A DNA stretch of 44,473 nucleotides from Byssochlamys sp. IMV 00236 (GCA_001931875.2 MSJH02000168.1:1-44473); one strand, 5' to 3'. Counted from the stretch's first letter, positions 26,356 to 37,236 are shown. Notes: generated by a model from the sequence alone, not told the origin. Translations and numbers: made by a program.

Positions 26356-26972
26356 TCATAGAGCCTTTAGAGTAATGAACCTTTTCACTCTAGGCATCAA
26401 TATGAAATAACTGATGAAAAGAGTGATACTGATAGTGATAACTAATTTGTATACGTTGTAAAATAACACTCCAAAGTAAAGGTTTTCGATAACTATATTG
26501 AACATATTGGTATCATTTATAATTTATAGTAATAACAATATTACCTAAATCAAAAGTAATGACCTCTCTTTCAGCTTGAGTTATCCTTGACACACCTGTA
26601 CTTTTTGCACTAATTTCTAAATATAAATCACCTTGACAAGTTCCTAATGTTTTTATATAAAAGTCTGCTGGTGTCTATAACAAAAAAAATTACTATCGTG
26701 CAAATATACAAAGAGAGCAAAGTTACAATAGCAGGATAAGAAACACGAATTTCATAAGTTAAGCCATTCTTCAGATTAGCCAATGCGTAGTATTTACTCT
26801 GTTGAGATGAAATTGAATCCCTTAGAGAATCAAATGGAGGTGATAGTAAAGCAGTGGTCTCTAAGCATTCAATTACTGGTAAATCATGGTTGAATTGTAA
26901 TATAATTTTTTCTGTATTGGCTATAACCACTTGGACTAAGAGAGTAAAATACACAATAATAAAAACTAGCAT
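26356..26972 (-). CDS. Unrecognised single-pass secretory-pathway membrane protein
   Basis: I do not recognise this family. Minus-strand exons 26727-26972, 26545-26674 and 26356-26492 splice without a stop into 170 aa. Residues 1 to about 20 (MLVFIIVYFTLLVQVVIA) are a strong signal peptide. A lumenal domain of about 115 aa includes LTYEIRVSYPAITPADFYIK and two cysteines. A second hydrophobic stretch, YKLVITISITLFISYFIL, is followed by a short basic tail (MPRVKRFITLKAL). Topology is thus probably type I: lumenal domain, one TM helix, cytosolic tail. The signal-peptide ATG was preferred over an upstream in-frame TTG. Clean splicing and sensible topology argue for a real gene. It lies upstream of eS8 on the same strand with 279 nt between. 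Confidence 0.7.
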
Positions 26973-27037
26973 AAGATAAAAGGGGAAAAGTCTCTTTTTT
27001 TTTATTATTTTACACAAAATACAGTCAGGCTTATGGA

Positions 27038-27236
27038 AATTCTAAAGTTGACGTAAAGGAGACTGAGGATGTGGTAATAGGCTTTTCAAGCCACGCTTTA
27101 TTTGCAGAAATATAACAATAAAATCTTCTAATAGCAAACATATAGCTATTTTTTTATGGGTGTTTTAAAAGAACTTTCTATACCATGGGCGGGACCTTGC
27201 CATATCCTCAATCTCCTCTACGTCAACTTTAGAATT
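27038..27236. repeat. 37-bp inverted repeat bounding a 199-bp unit
   Basis: The arm at 27038-27074 (starting AATTCTAAAGTTGACGTA) is matched in reverse complement by 27200-27236 at 34 of 37 positions. The right arm lies inside the downstream reading frame of the tyrosine recombinase relic, so the left arm is an inverted copy of coding sequence. This could be a terminal inverted repeat of a YR retroelement or a small foldback element. No clear target duplication was seen. Confidence 0.8.
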
Positions 27237-27895
27237 GAGAGGCATACTTATCTCAACCATAGTTGACTCCGATTCGACTTTGGATGTGGTATTCCTTTTC
27301 GTAAGGATTGATGGTGTGGTTTGTTGGAATATCGTTTTGGCAATCCTGGTGCCTTATAAATGCTGTTCTCTCGGCTTAAAGTGATATCTTTCAAACGTAT
27401 CTGGCCTCTGACCCCAGTTTGCATGATGTTTCAATATTCTTATGTCAATTCCTTCTAAAAGGGCTTTTGTACTGGCGACAGAACGTGTTGAATGAGCTTT
27501 GAATTTTGCTGTATCTACACCTGACAATTGTAGTACGTTCTTGAACCAGTTAACAATTGTCGAGCCGGATACTGGTGCTGGCGCTTTCGATTCATGGTTG
27601 ATATATTTAAGAAATACTATATGATCCTCGCTCATTCCTATCCTACTCTCTCGTGTCTTGCTGCAGTAGACCCATAGTGTACACACAGGGCACGCCTCAC
27701 TGTCTTTGATACATTCAAGCTTTGATACTTTTGCTGGTCCTTCCTTTGGGGCTCTTGCCAATAGAGTTACCCCTGTTGGTCTTGTAGCTACGTCAGTGAA
27801 ATGAAAGTCGATATCTCGCCATTGTAATTGCCCCAGATCCGATCTTGGTCGCCAGGTAGCCCCCAAGCAAAGCAGAATGATGGTTTTCTTCTACT
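27165..27895 (-). mobile_element. Tyrosine recombinase relic (DIRS/Ngaro/Crypton type)
   Basis: An open stretch at 27354-27866 encodes the catalytic half of a tyrosine recombinase: first Arg in GATWRPRSDLGQLQW, the HxxR box in KAHSTRSVASTKALLEGIDI, HANW, and the nucleophile region TFERYHFKPREQHL. The frame then meets TAA (27354-27356) but stays open in the same frame for 62 more codons to a second TAA (27165-27167), reading GTRIAKTIFQQTTPS and later VDVEEIEDMARSRPW. The first stop is therefore probably a CAA-to-TAA mutation. Upstream of about 27890 the frame is closed and the N-terminal part is missing. No reverse transcriptase was seen nearby. The catalytic residues survive, so decay is recent or incomplete. 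Confidence 0.7.
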
Positions 27896-28161
27896 GTCGT
27901 ATTTGACCATGTCTAATACTAATCTTTACGTGTGATATGAATCATCATAATAACTCGAGTATAATATTACAGTAGGGCATGCATTCTACTTTACATTCTT
28001 CTATCGAATCTGCTGAGGATAAGAGTACTGACAACAATGATAGCATTGATAAATAATCACATTGACCACACTAATATTCCCTATAAATCTCTCAAACTAA
28101 ATTTAATCACATTCAGGTCTTCTTTTTAAAGAATCCAATTCACAAGTCATCGACTTAATAG

Positions 28162-28581
28162 CCTTTTTACAATAATAAAGCTGAATACAACAGTACTTGT
28201 TCCGAATTTTCAACAAAATCGTTAGTAGACATTATCGATATCGTTGGCAAGGTGTATCGCAAGAACATCGATCGTTTAACAGCAGATGTTTCCCTACTTT
28301 CATTGGCCAGTAATATGACAGACACAATAGAAAAAAAGTTAATGCTGTCCGTGTCGCAGTTAATTCAATTTCTTCCAATGGACCCAACTTATGAATGTAT
28401 TTTTGAAACTACTTATATCACAAGATATATATTGCCAATGATACAACCACTCTTTGATGATTATAATAAAAGCATTCAGCTGGATTTTACGTTTACAGAA
28501 CCAACAGATAAATCACCGAACCATGCACCTACTTTTAATGGCAATCCTGATTATATTATTATGTCTTTTATGAACCCTTAA
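28162..28581 (+). pseudogene. Truncated ORF of an expanded mucoralean orphan family
   Basis: The frame is open from just after tandem stops (28156-28161) to 28581, with no ATG until 28315, so the 5' end is missing. It reads SLVDIIDIVGKVYRKNIDRL, LMLSVSQLIQFLPM, FETTYITRYILPMIQPLFDD and ends FNGNPDYIIMSFMNP. The pattern E..Y..RY..P...PLF.D followed by PD.II resembles, from memory, a large family of unknown function expanded in Mucorales, in which a GxGE.K segment follows. If so, this copy stops just before that segment. Family assignment is tentative. It adjoins the recombinase relic. Confidence 0.4.
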
Positions 28582-28698
28582 TAATATCACCAAAAATAAT
28601 CTAAACAAGTGACAGTTTTTTCGAAAGCGGACATTTATTTTTGACTTTAAGTCAGTTATTTTTAAGAAAACGCCAATTTCCGTAAACCTGACTGTAAT

Positions 28699-29376
28699 AT
28701 GGACAATAACCCTTTTCGTAACCAACAAACACCAAAAGACAATAACTATATGAACTCTTTTCTTTATCAGAGTCAATATCCACCTTCTCAACAACAGCAA
28801 CAACAACAACAACAACCAAATAATAGCCTTTATCAGAATAGCAATTATAATAGTAACAATCATCCTGCTCAGCAGCAATTTCAGCCATACCAAAATACAA
28901 ACTCTTTTCCTACAACAACAATAACAACAACAACAGCCATGCCGACTCCTCAATTTTCGTATGATGTAGGTGTATCTAATACAAGCACTCCTGCTGTCAC
29001 TAGTATGTCTTCTCTTTATGGGCATACAGATAGTCTTACGTCATATAGCCCGCAATATCCAATGATGCCTACACCTACTGGCTATTTGTATCAACAACAA
29101 CATCAACAGCAACAGCAACAAATGCCATATTATCAGCAATATAATACCAATACTCATCAGTCATCGATGTCAAATATGCATATTCCGCCTAATTTTGGTT
29201 TATCAACAACAACAACGACAACAAATCAAACCTATCAACCAAGACACCCACCTGTTGATGCGAGTACACTCTTGAAAGGAACACAAATAAGACGTGTAGA
29301 ATGCCCCGTATGTCAAAAGATGCTAGAAGGGGATGATATGGCTATTAATCACCATGTCAATGAACATTATAATTAA
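28699..29376 (+). CDS. Gln/Asn-rich protein with C-terminal UBZ-like zinc finger
   Basis: A single exon of 225 aa. Residues 1 to about 190 are low-complexity: a glutamine run near residues 34-42, a second at about 134-144, Thr runs, and many Asn, Tyr and Pro residues. The last 40 residues are ordered: ASTLLKGTQIRRVECPVCQK, then MLEGDDMAINHHVNEH. The CPVC...H-x3-H spacing resembles the small ubiquitin-binding UBZ/Rad18-type fingers. No other domain was seen. A short zinc finger behind a disordered polyQ tract suggests an adaptor that binds ubiquitin, but this is inference. GCP4 begins 76 nt downstream on the same strand. Confidence 0.75.
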   Translation: MDNNPFRNQQTPKDNNYMNSFLYQSQYPPSQQQQQQQQQPNNSLYQNSNYNSNNHPAQQQFQPYQNTNSFPTTTITTTTAMPTPQFSYDVGVSNTSTPAVTSMSSLYGHTDSLTSYSPQYPMMPTPTGYLYQQQHQQQQQQMPYYQQYNTNTHQSSMSNMHIPPNFGLSTTTTTTNQTYQPRHPPVDASTLLKGTQIRRVECPVCQKMLEGDDMAINHHVNEHYN

Positions 29377-29452
29377 CACATAATTCCTGAATAAAGTGTA
29401 AAGCCTGACTTTGATCGTTACACACCCTTTCTTTTTTTCATTGTTCTTTATA

Positions 29453-31767
29453 ATGCTTCATGAACTATTATTTATACTCTTGGGCTACTCTGGTGACATA
29501 TTCGTCCCTGCGCCTCCAAATAACCCAACTACATTTGCTATTCCACCTGACTTTTCTTTACTGCATCCAACTGAACGCGAATCTCTTAATCGATTTGGAC
29601 AACTGGGATGGATTTATTCACAGATTAATAATTTCATCAATACAACACAAGATCTCAAAGTACAATCAGACAAAAAGAGACCATTTGGATCATATGTGCA
29701 AACCCTGATCACTTGTATCGAAAGGACATTAAGAGAATATCAGTCTGATATACTAGATATTGAAAAACGTATACTGAATAAAGAGGATGAAGCAGGATCT
29801 GGAATAATACCAATATCACTGATTGCGGCTAATCTAAGTCGATGGGAATTACTGTTACCAGCCATATGGAAATTCATTCAGTTACTAGAAAGCGAGTCTG
29901 AAAAATATCATGGTTGTCGACTATTTAATCTCGTCATGAACCAAATAAAGACAGGTGTGCTTGAATATCGAAAGGAGATGGAAAAAATAATGGATGGACT
30001 CCACGACGTGCTGTATCGACAGCTTACCGCTTGGATGGTCTACGGACAGCGTGTTGATCACTATGATGAGTTCTTTATTGTTCCTTTTAATCAAGGCACA
30101 GCAACATCGACAACAGGTTGGAATAGACTGTTTGCAATAGCAGCTGATAGAGTACCAGACCATATTCCTTACTCTGTTGCAGAGTCTATCTTGTTTGTGG
30201 GAAAAGCAATTGCGACTGTAAATGAAATAGACAGGATGCCCTCGATAGCAGCCATAAACAGACATGATGAAGATGTATTGCTGACATCAAGTTCAGTTCG
30301 AGCAGTAACCCAGACAAAGAAGATACCTATACCCGAAAGTATGCGGAAGAAGCATTTGGACCTCTTGTTGAAATTGCATTCATCTTGTCTATCTCAGCAT
30401 CAATCCTCATCACCTTGGATATCTTATCCACAGATACTTGAAGATGTTGTTAGTCAAGTGCGACGGTCTACTTCAGACTGGCTATTTTCCCAAGTGCTAG
30501 TTGGAGAGCATGGTATTCATCGCTATCTAAGCTCTTTTCGACATATTTTCTTACTTAGCTTTGGTGAATGGGCATCTAATTTTATTCAAGAATGCTCGGC
30601 CTGGAGAAAACGGTCCATGTCACCAGCTATAAATCAAAATAGGAAGAAACCAGCGTCTAGCATAGACAGTTCCATGAGACCCGCAAACAAGGCTGCTGTC
30701 ATCTTTCGACAACAGGAACTAAATGCTTTGCTGATAAAGTCATCATTAAATACTGAAGCAGAGGATCAATTGCTTGGTTATAATTTACTGGTAGAAGATG
30801 GGCCAACAAAAGAATACCCGTTCTCTGATATATTGCTGGGGAGTTTAAGTATAGTGCTAACCTTTCGCTTAGAATGGCCAATCGATTTATTTATAAATGA
30901 AGCTCGTTTGATTACTTACAGTAACCTATGGACATTCTTGATTAGCATTAAAAAGACACAAGCTTCTCTCAACAATCTTTGGAAGACACTGAGATCAAAC
31001 GGACATCAGGAAGAAGCACTTGGGACATATTCAATTTCAAATAAAGGTGCACAATTTGCAGATGATGGAGATGGATACCAGGAACGTCTGGTATGGAGGC
31101 TTAGGTCAATTATGTTGTTTTGGATAGATAACTTTTGGAATCATTTACAGGTAAAAAGATACTTTGCAATTCATAAAAGCCATTTATTCATATATGATAT
31201 AGGCACATGTCATCAATTTTCATTATGATCAATTGATCTATACAACAACACTTGATGAAACGATGACTTCTTCATCTATAAAGCGTCTGTCAAGACAATC
31301 AAAGGTGAAGCTAGACTTTGAAGAAATTCAAAAGGCGCATGATGTCTTTCTGAAGAATATACAACAAGGATGCTTGATGACCTCTGAAGAATGTATCCAT
31401 GTTATGCATGACATACTACAGACATGCACAGACTTTTGTGAACTGATGGAAAAGATGTCTGAGGAAGGAGAATGGCGAAAGAGTAAGAGGCGTCGTATCA
31501 GAAAGACAGCTGCAGATATCGTTGATGAATGGACAAGAAATGATTCGACCTCTTGGTTAAATGAAGTTGAGCGTATACAAGAGGTAAAAAAAGGAAAATG
31601 ATAATGATTGTTTACTAACTTATAATAAGCAGAGATTTACAAAATGTACAGAGACTTTCTTTGGACTAGCATCCTTTCAGCCACCTGATGTCAAATTGAA
31701 TGGAAAGATAGATATATTATTGATGCAGTTAGATTATAATAAATGGTTCTCAAAACCTAGCTACTAA
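29453..31767 (+). CDS. GCP4: Gamma-tubulin complex component 4 (GCP4)
   Basis: GCP4 is a subunit of gamma-tubulin ring complexes that nucleate microtubules at spindle pole bodies. Exons 29453-31150, 31203-31583 and 31633-31767 give 737 aa (human 667). The N-terminus MLHELLFILLGYSGDIF, with SLLHPTERESLNRFGQLG, matches the GCP4-specific start. The GRIP1 core shows YRQLTAWMVYG and DEFFI; PYSVAESILFVGKAI marks the middle. The gamma-tubulin-binding GRIP2 region has EWPIDLFI, RLVWRLRSIMLFWIDNFWNH and DFEEIQKAHDVFL. An in-frame extension to 29411 was rejected because family homology begins at 29453. Presence of GCP4, lacking in budding yeast, fits an early-diverging fungus. Confidence 0.93.
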
Positions 31768-31865
31768 CAAACATATACCAAGTTGGTAGATCAGTACACG
31801 TGAATCCACTTTCGAAATCCGAATGAAATAGAGGGATTACCTCTCCTTTTCTCGTCTTTTTTGTT

Positions 31866-33026
31866 ATGAGTGAAAATAATAAGAGTGAAAACAAGAGCAG
31901 CCTATCAGAAGCAGAAAAGTTTTTGGAATCTTTAAACTTGCCTGATTCTGATGTACAAGAAACTGATGTGAATTCGTCAACTGCAACAACTGCTGACCCA
32001 AAGGATATCATGTCCTTTCTAGATGAAATCTCAAACTACCCACCTGCAATAGATCCAAAGGAAGAGAATAAGAAGAAAGATATGAACCAAACAAACGATA
32101 CCCCAGCAAATAGTTGGATGTCATGGGGAAATAGCTTTTGGAATCAGGCCAGTGCTGCAGTGAAATCAACAACAGATCAAATCAACAAGTCAGTAGGTGG
32201 CAGTGAGGTAGCTACTAAACTCTTGGAGGACCGCGTAAAGACCTTGCAAAGTTTAGTAAATAAGGAAAACATTGAAAAATTAGGTAAATAGGACATAAAG
32301 AATAAAGAATAAAGAATACAACTGATGAAGACTTTTTTAAAAGGCACTGGATTAAAAAACCTAACAACAACCATTCTTGAGACGGTTGCTCCTCCTATAT
32401 CTGAGCATGAACTTGTTGAGGTTTGGTTATCGCATGATATGGAAGGATATTCTGGTCTAGACGCGCTTGTGTATCGTGCATTTGCCAGAGTCATGGAACA
32501 TACCGAATCTGGACAAGTGGTCGTCCGTAACCCTGGTGGTGAGGTTGATACTTCCACTCAAACAAGAAATCTCAATATCTGTGATTCTTTAATCGATGGA
32601 ACCAAGCTCGCAAAAGCTAATGTTGATAATCTCATTAAACAGCATTATAAACCAGCTGATCAAGATAAAGAGGTATATACACCTGAATCAGGGGCAGTTC
32701 CTGTCATTCATTGCCCTGTATTTATGGCTATTCAACCAGTAAAACTATCCATGTCACCAATGGACGCAGAAGATGATGAAAACAGTCAATTATCGTTTAT
32801 CCTTCTGATGGTAGATCCTGGACATAACTTGAAATTTAAGACTTGCTCTCAAACGGTGCCTCTGGGATGGTTAAATATCCCATATGAAGAGAATGAGTGG
32901 GTTGAGGACAAAATGATAGAAGTCATCCGTATGGCAGTCACCACTATAGCCCAAGATTATGTGTGGACAAGAATGGCTGGTGGTCCCTCAAGTGCTCATT
33001 CGGACGATGCTGTTCAGGACGTGTAA
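31866..33026 (+). CDS. MTC1: MTC1-like protein
   Basis: Matches the fungal family called maintenance of telomere capping protein 1, whose yeast member is a cytosolic protein of punctate distribution and poorly known role. Exons 31866-32283 and 32344-33026 give 366 aa. The N-terminal third is acidic and disordered but has EAEKFLESLNLPDSD and WGNSFWNQASAAVKSTTDQI, an amphipathic helix-like patch. The conserved domain starts at TGLKNLTTTILETVAPPISE and continues VWLSHDMEGYSGLDALVYRA, GWLNIPYEENEWVEDKM. The name reflects a yeast genetic screen; a trafficking role is as likely as a telomeric one. It follows GCP4 by 98 nt. Confidence 0.8.
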
Positions 33027-33894
33027 TGGATATTGTGTGAATGATGATTATTTTTGTGTTTATAATAAAGAAAAATAAAGAGAGAATGTGATAAATCTCT
33101 GCTTTTACCGTAGAGGCTTTGTATACTTTCTAACCCATGTCGTTCTTGCTGTTCTTTACTCTTTTAGTCATCTATCAAGAGCTAAGAGCAGCTTGCTGTA
33201 GATAAGAAAAAAAAGTACTCTAAATTTACTTTAGATTAGCTACATATCTTTCATAGCGAGCTAATCTGAATGCCCTCTAGAGATAGGGCATTAATAATAC
33301 AAGTATACAGATATATCAAGATTTTTACTAAGGGCGATAAGGAAGAAAGAGCAATGACATATTTATAACCTGGTTTAAATTTTTATATTTTCACGTATTG
33401 CGCCAACACCATTGATTCCATCACATTAAAATATCCCATATTCTCAACAGTTGCCCCAACGAAATCCTCCCGCGCACAAAATCAGTAACTGTACTTACTA
33501 GAAATACCAACAGACGATGAATGCAACCAATGCTGCACCATCTGGACAAACTCCAATGCTCTCTCTTCCTCTGTCCTGAACTCAATGGAAGGATTTTTAC
33601 TGGAACTGCCTGGGGCCATCAAATGGGGTCACGAGCACCATGCGTCATCCAAAAAGGGGGCGACAATATAATTTATGCTTAAACGTATCTTTCAAATAAT
33701 CACAAGGACAGGCGCTATGTAAACTGTAGATAAGCAAAGCTTACACAACCATGTAACATTAGATTAGCTTGCCCGTGTTCAGTCACGCGACCTCATCTGA
33801 GTGCACCTGTCGGGTATTCAATTTATGTGGATAAATTTAGTCTTTCTTGTTTCTGTGCGCTTCTTTTTCTTTCTTGCCCTTTACTTTAAAATTG
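33027..33894. other. Intergenic region with one small candidate frame
   Basis: These 868 nt hold the MTC1 3' end (AATAAAG near 33064), a short hairpin GCCCTCTAGAGATAGGGC (33272-33289), the minus-strand reading frame listed at 33383-33619, and the choline kinase promoter. No tRNA or transposon motif was seen. Confidence 0.5.
33383..33619 (-). pseudogene. Small ORF interrupted by one in-frame TGA
   Basis: The minus strand reads from ATG (33619) for 45 codons, meets TGA (33482-33484), and remains open in the same frame for 32 more codons to TAA (33383-33385). The first part, with SSKNPSIEFRTEEERALEFV and QMVQHWLHSSSV, and the second, with FCAREDFVGATVENMGYF and ESMVLAQYVKI, both look protein-like, and no other frame is open here. 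No splice pair removes the TGA and keeps frame; a GTAAGT lies just before it, but the nearest AG gives a 32-nt intron with a frameshift. Options are a recent nonsense mutation, a sequencing error, or two unrelated chance frames. I do not recognise the product. Confidence 0.4.
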
Positions 33895-35274
33895 ATGTCT
33901 ACTAAAACACGCCGTATTCAAAAGCCCTTTTTATCTACTATAAATAAAATACTCTCTATTCGAAACAAGATAAGCCTTGCGCTGAGATTTGATGACAGTC
34001 GTTCTTTGGTAAGAATATTGCCTTTGAGCAAACAACCACAACCTGTGACAAATTCTCTTGCTGTAGCACACACTGCTATTCCTCACTGTAAATATACCAT
34101 TGACTTGAGGTAATATATAGACAAGATATCAATCATAGTCACTCTAATCTTCCCCTAATAGAGCATTAAAGGGGAAAGAACTACAGCGGGCTGTTCAGAA
34201 ATTGGTTACAACTCTATTCCCAGAGCTTGTAACAACCCACACCTTTAGTCTGACTCGAGTCAGTGGAGCGATGACAAAGTAAGTTGTAAAATGGATTAAC
34301 AATACAATGTACTCATTTTCTTGTTTTGTAGCGCCGTCTATTTTGTAAATGTCGGTTCTCATCGTATGTTATTGCGCATCTATGGTATTGGTTGTGAACA
34401 AATTTTGGATCGAGATAAAGAACTAAGTTGGCTCTCTCGTCTTTCACAACTCAGTATTGGCCCTAGACTTTTGGGTACCTTTGGTAACGGTCGGTTTGAG
34501 GAATATCTCGAATCAACGACATTAACCCGAGACGATCTCCGTGATCCTTATACCTCAGCACAGATCGCCTCTAGACTATACCAACTACATTCTATTGTGG
34601 ACACGTTTCCTCCCTCAGATAATGAAACCCTAGAAGTCTGGCAACATATTGATAAATGGTATAATTCCCTTGAAAGTGAAATATTCCCTATTCTTAACAT
34701 GGATCCAGGTTGGGCCAAAGAGATTGAGCAAAAGCTTAATTTGGCTGAACTGCACAAGGATATTGAATCATGCAAGCGTCTATTGAATCGACTATCTACT
34801 CCTACTGTATTTGCACACAATGACGTAGGGCGCAGTTTTTTTGCTTGATCGTACCTTTCCATCTAACCTAGTTTATTTTTATAGACACAGTATGGGAATA
34901 TTCTGAGAACAAGCGAAACCAATGAACTTGTTGTCATTGATTTTGAATATGCAGGCTATAATCCCCGAGGTTATGACATTGCAAACCACTTTTGTGAATG
35001 GATGTACAATTATCATGGCGATGAGCCTGCAAAGATGCATCTTGAAGACTATCCAACAGTAGAAGAGCAAATGCAATTCCTGACTGCCTATGATCAACAG
35101 CATGCTGTCGAGTTGCTCGAGGAAGTTGAGCTATGGAAGATGGCTTGTCATCTCTTTTGGGGCCTTTGGGGTCTTGTTCAGGCCAGTCAAAGTGAAATTG
35201 AATTTGATTACTTTGGTTATGCAATGCAAAGATTCGATATGTTCAGACAAGAGTTGGCTAAAAAGATATTATAG
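33895..35274 (+). CDS. Choline/ethanolamine kinase
   Basis: Cytosolic kinase that phosphorylates choline or ethanolamine with ATP, the first step of the Kennedy pathway for phospholipids. Exons 33895-34109, 34162-34278, 34332-34824, 34885-35274, giving 404 aa. Key residues are present: nucleotide loop LTRVSGAMTNAVYFVN, the Brenner-type catalytic box HNDTQYGN (Asp about 275, Asn 280), and the metal-binding IDFEYAGYNPRGYDIANHFCEW (Asp about 294). The first 70 or so residues are basic and poorly conserved, as is usual in fungal members. Substrate preference between choline and ethanolamine cannot be told from this reading. Confidence 0.93.
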
Positions 35275-35697
35275 AATTACCTCCTATTTAAAACTGTAGA
35301 CTATATAATTAGACTATACGATTTTATAATAGAATAAAGGTTATTTTTCAATTATCTTTTCTTTGTTGTGTATCTATGAATAACATATAGAAACATACTG
35401 CAAACGACTGATTAGACAAATGTCTCGTCTAATATCGTCATGCTGAGGAGAGTAAAAACTCATCAATTCAAAAACCGGAGTTATAGCAACAAAATAAGCC
35501 AATAAAATGTCATAAAAATTACTGACTTTGAAAATTCAATGATATTATTGGATGGCTTTCATAATGCGCCTTAGCGTAAATGGAACAAACTGATGTCAAC
35601 ACTATTACAGGTTTCTTTCCATTAGAAACAAAATGATACAAAAAGTAAACAAAAAAAGGTTTTGAGAATAAATAAATAAAAAAATCCTCCCTTTATA
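35275..35697. other. Intergenic stretch
   Basis: These 423 nt lie between the choline kinase stop and the alpha-galactosidase start. They are AT-rich, with AATAAAGG at 35333-35340 as a likely kinase 3' signal. Nothing else was recognised. Confidence 0.5.
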
Positions 35698-37166
35698 ATG
35701 GCCAATAACACCAATTATAGTGTACCAGACTATGCGAAAAAGCCAGTCCTTGGATTTTCTACTTGGTCGTCTCAGCTACTGGACGACGTTCCAGGTTACG
35801 GAGGCAAACATTTGAATCCTTGGTATTGATAGCAACACCAAAAGTGTATATACGTTAGGACAAATGACTTACTTGATCTATATATAATTTCGGAATTAGG
35901 TTTAATGAACAGCAAATCAAAGAAGTGTCTGATGCCATGAAGGTTAAATTACCTCGTTATGAGTATATCAACTTAGATTCTGGCTGGTACCTAAATATAG
36001 AAAAGACAGCAAAAACAAAAAATATTAATCTATTTCACAGGTGTACTGAATGCGATGAATATGGTAGATGGGCAGCTCGGGACGACTTGTTTCCGAACGG
36101 ATTCCGCGCATTATCTGACTACTTGAAACAGAATGGACATAAATTGGGTGTCTATCTGTTACCAGGCATTCGCCAAGACGCTGTTGATAAAAAGTGCAGG
36201 ATAAAAGGCACAAATCACACGGTGGACGAACTAGTCCAGCTCCGAAAAGAAGGTTGTGGATTTTCGGGAACGACATTTATGCCCGATGCACATAATGAAC
36301 TCGCCATGGCTTATTATCAATCCATAGCCGATTTACTCCATGAGTACGGTGTATCCTACGTCAAGCTGGACGCAGTTGGTCCTGGTGGTGGTAATGAATA
36401 TTATCCTTACCAAGCACCTGACAACCGTGCATGTACGGTTATGTTGTACAACGCTTTAAGCAAGTACGGTATTTGGGTGGAGATTTCTTGGTACATTGAT
36501 CACTCTTATGCAGACGAATGGGCTCAGATATCGAACGGAGCACGTATCTATGTGGACATTGAATCCTATTCGACAAGGACCATGACATCCACTCATCGTG
36601 TCATGCAGCGAATAACTCCTTGTGAAAAATGGGCACAAAAGTGTGTGGTGGGAAGTGACTATGGGTTCTATATTGACCTTGACGTCGTCTTGGTCGGAAT
36701 GACTGTCAATGGCAAATGTGTAGATGGTCTAGATAATGATGAAGTAAGGCAGACTTATATCAGCTTTTGGGCTATGGTCTCTTCGGTATTTTGTATAGGT
36801 TCGGACCCAAGAACGATACCTGACAAGTATCTGTCGTGGTATAACCATAAAGAAATCCTGGATATCCATCAAAGCGGTATCATGGCTAAGCCCATAGGCT
36901 CAGGTGACGTATGGCAAAACAGAAAGCAAGTGTGGTGGAAGAAGCTGAAGGATGGTCGCATTTACGTGTGCTTGATTAATGCTCATACTTATATATTCAT
37001 GCTTGGGTTTAGTCATGAGGTTTCTATTCAGTTTGAGGATATTGGCTTAAAGCGAGCCTACGTTAAGGACGTTTGGACCGGTAAAGACCTTGGACTGTTT
37101 GAAGACAGATATAGTATTGTGCTAAGAGCTGCACAAAGTCAACTTCTGCAAATTATACCAGCTTAA
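35698..37166 (+). CDS. GH27-like alpha-galactosidase, no signal peptide
   Basis: A retaining glycosidase of the GH27/GH36 clan (TIM barrel), probably releasing alpha-galactosyl groups. Exons 35698-35822 and 35900-37166 give 463 aa. The barrel starts at KPVLGFSTWSS; YEYINLDSGW is the typical second-strand motif. The nucleophile lies in YVKLDAVGPGGG (Asp about 199) and the probable acid/base in NGARIYVDIE (Asp about 261). A beta-sandwich-like end follows (VKDVWTGKDLG). Most fungal GH27 enzymes are secreted; this one begins MANNTNYSVPDYAKKPV with no hydrophobic leader, so it should act inside the cell. Sequence between the motifs is diverged, so the exact sugar is not certain. Confidence 0.82.
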
Positions 37167-37236
37167 CATTTGTTTCATTTTCATTTTATTCAGCATTATA
37201 TTTGACATAATAAACAAGGAATATGTTTCCCTAAAA

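Noticed and set aside
28513..29025. Long antisense frame opposite the polyQ gene
   Set aside because: Its cysteine/leucine/valine runs are the mirror of CAA/ACA repeats on the plus strand.
33372..33494. Splicing of the small minus-strand frame from GTAAGT to a downstream AG
   Set aside because: The nearest AG gives a 32-nt intron and a frameshift; a farther one (about 33372) yields an unconvincing tail, so I keep the TGA as seen.
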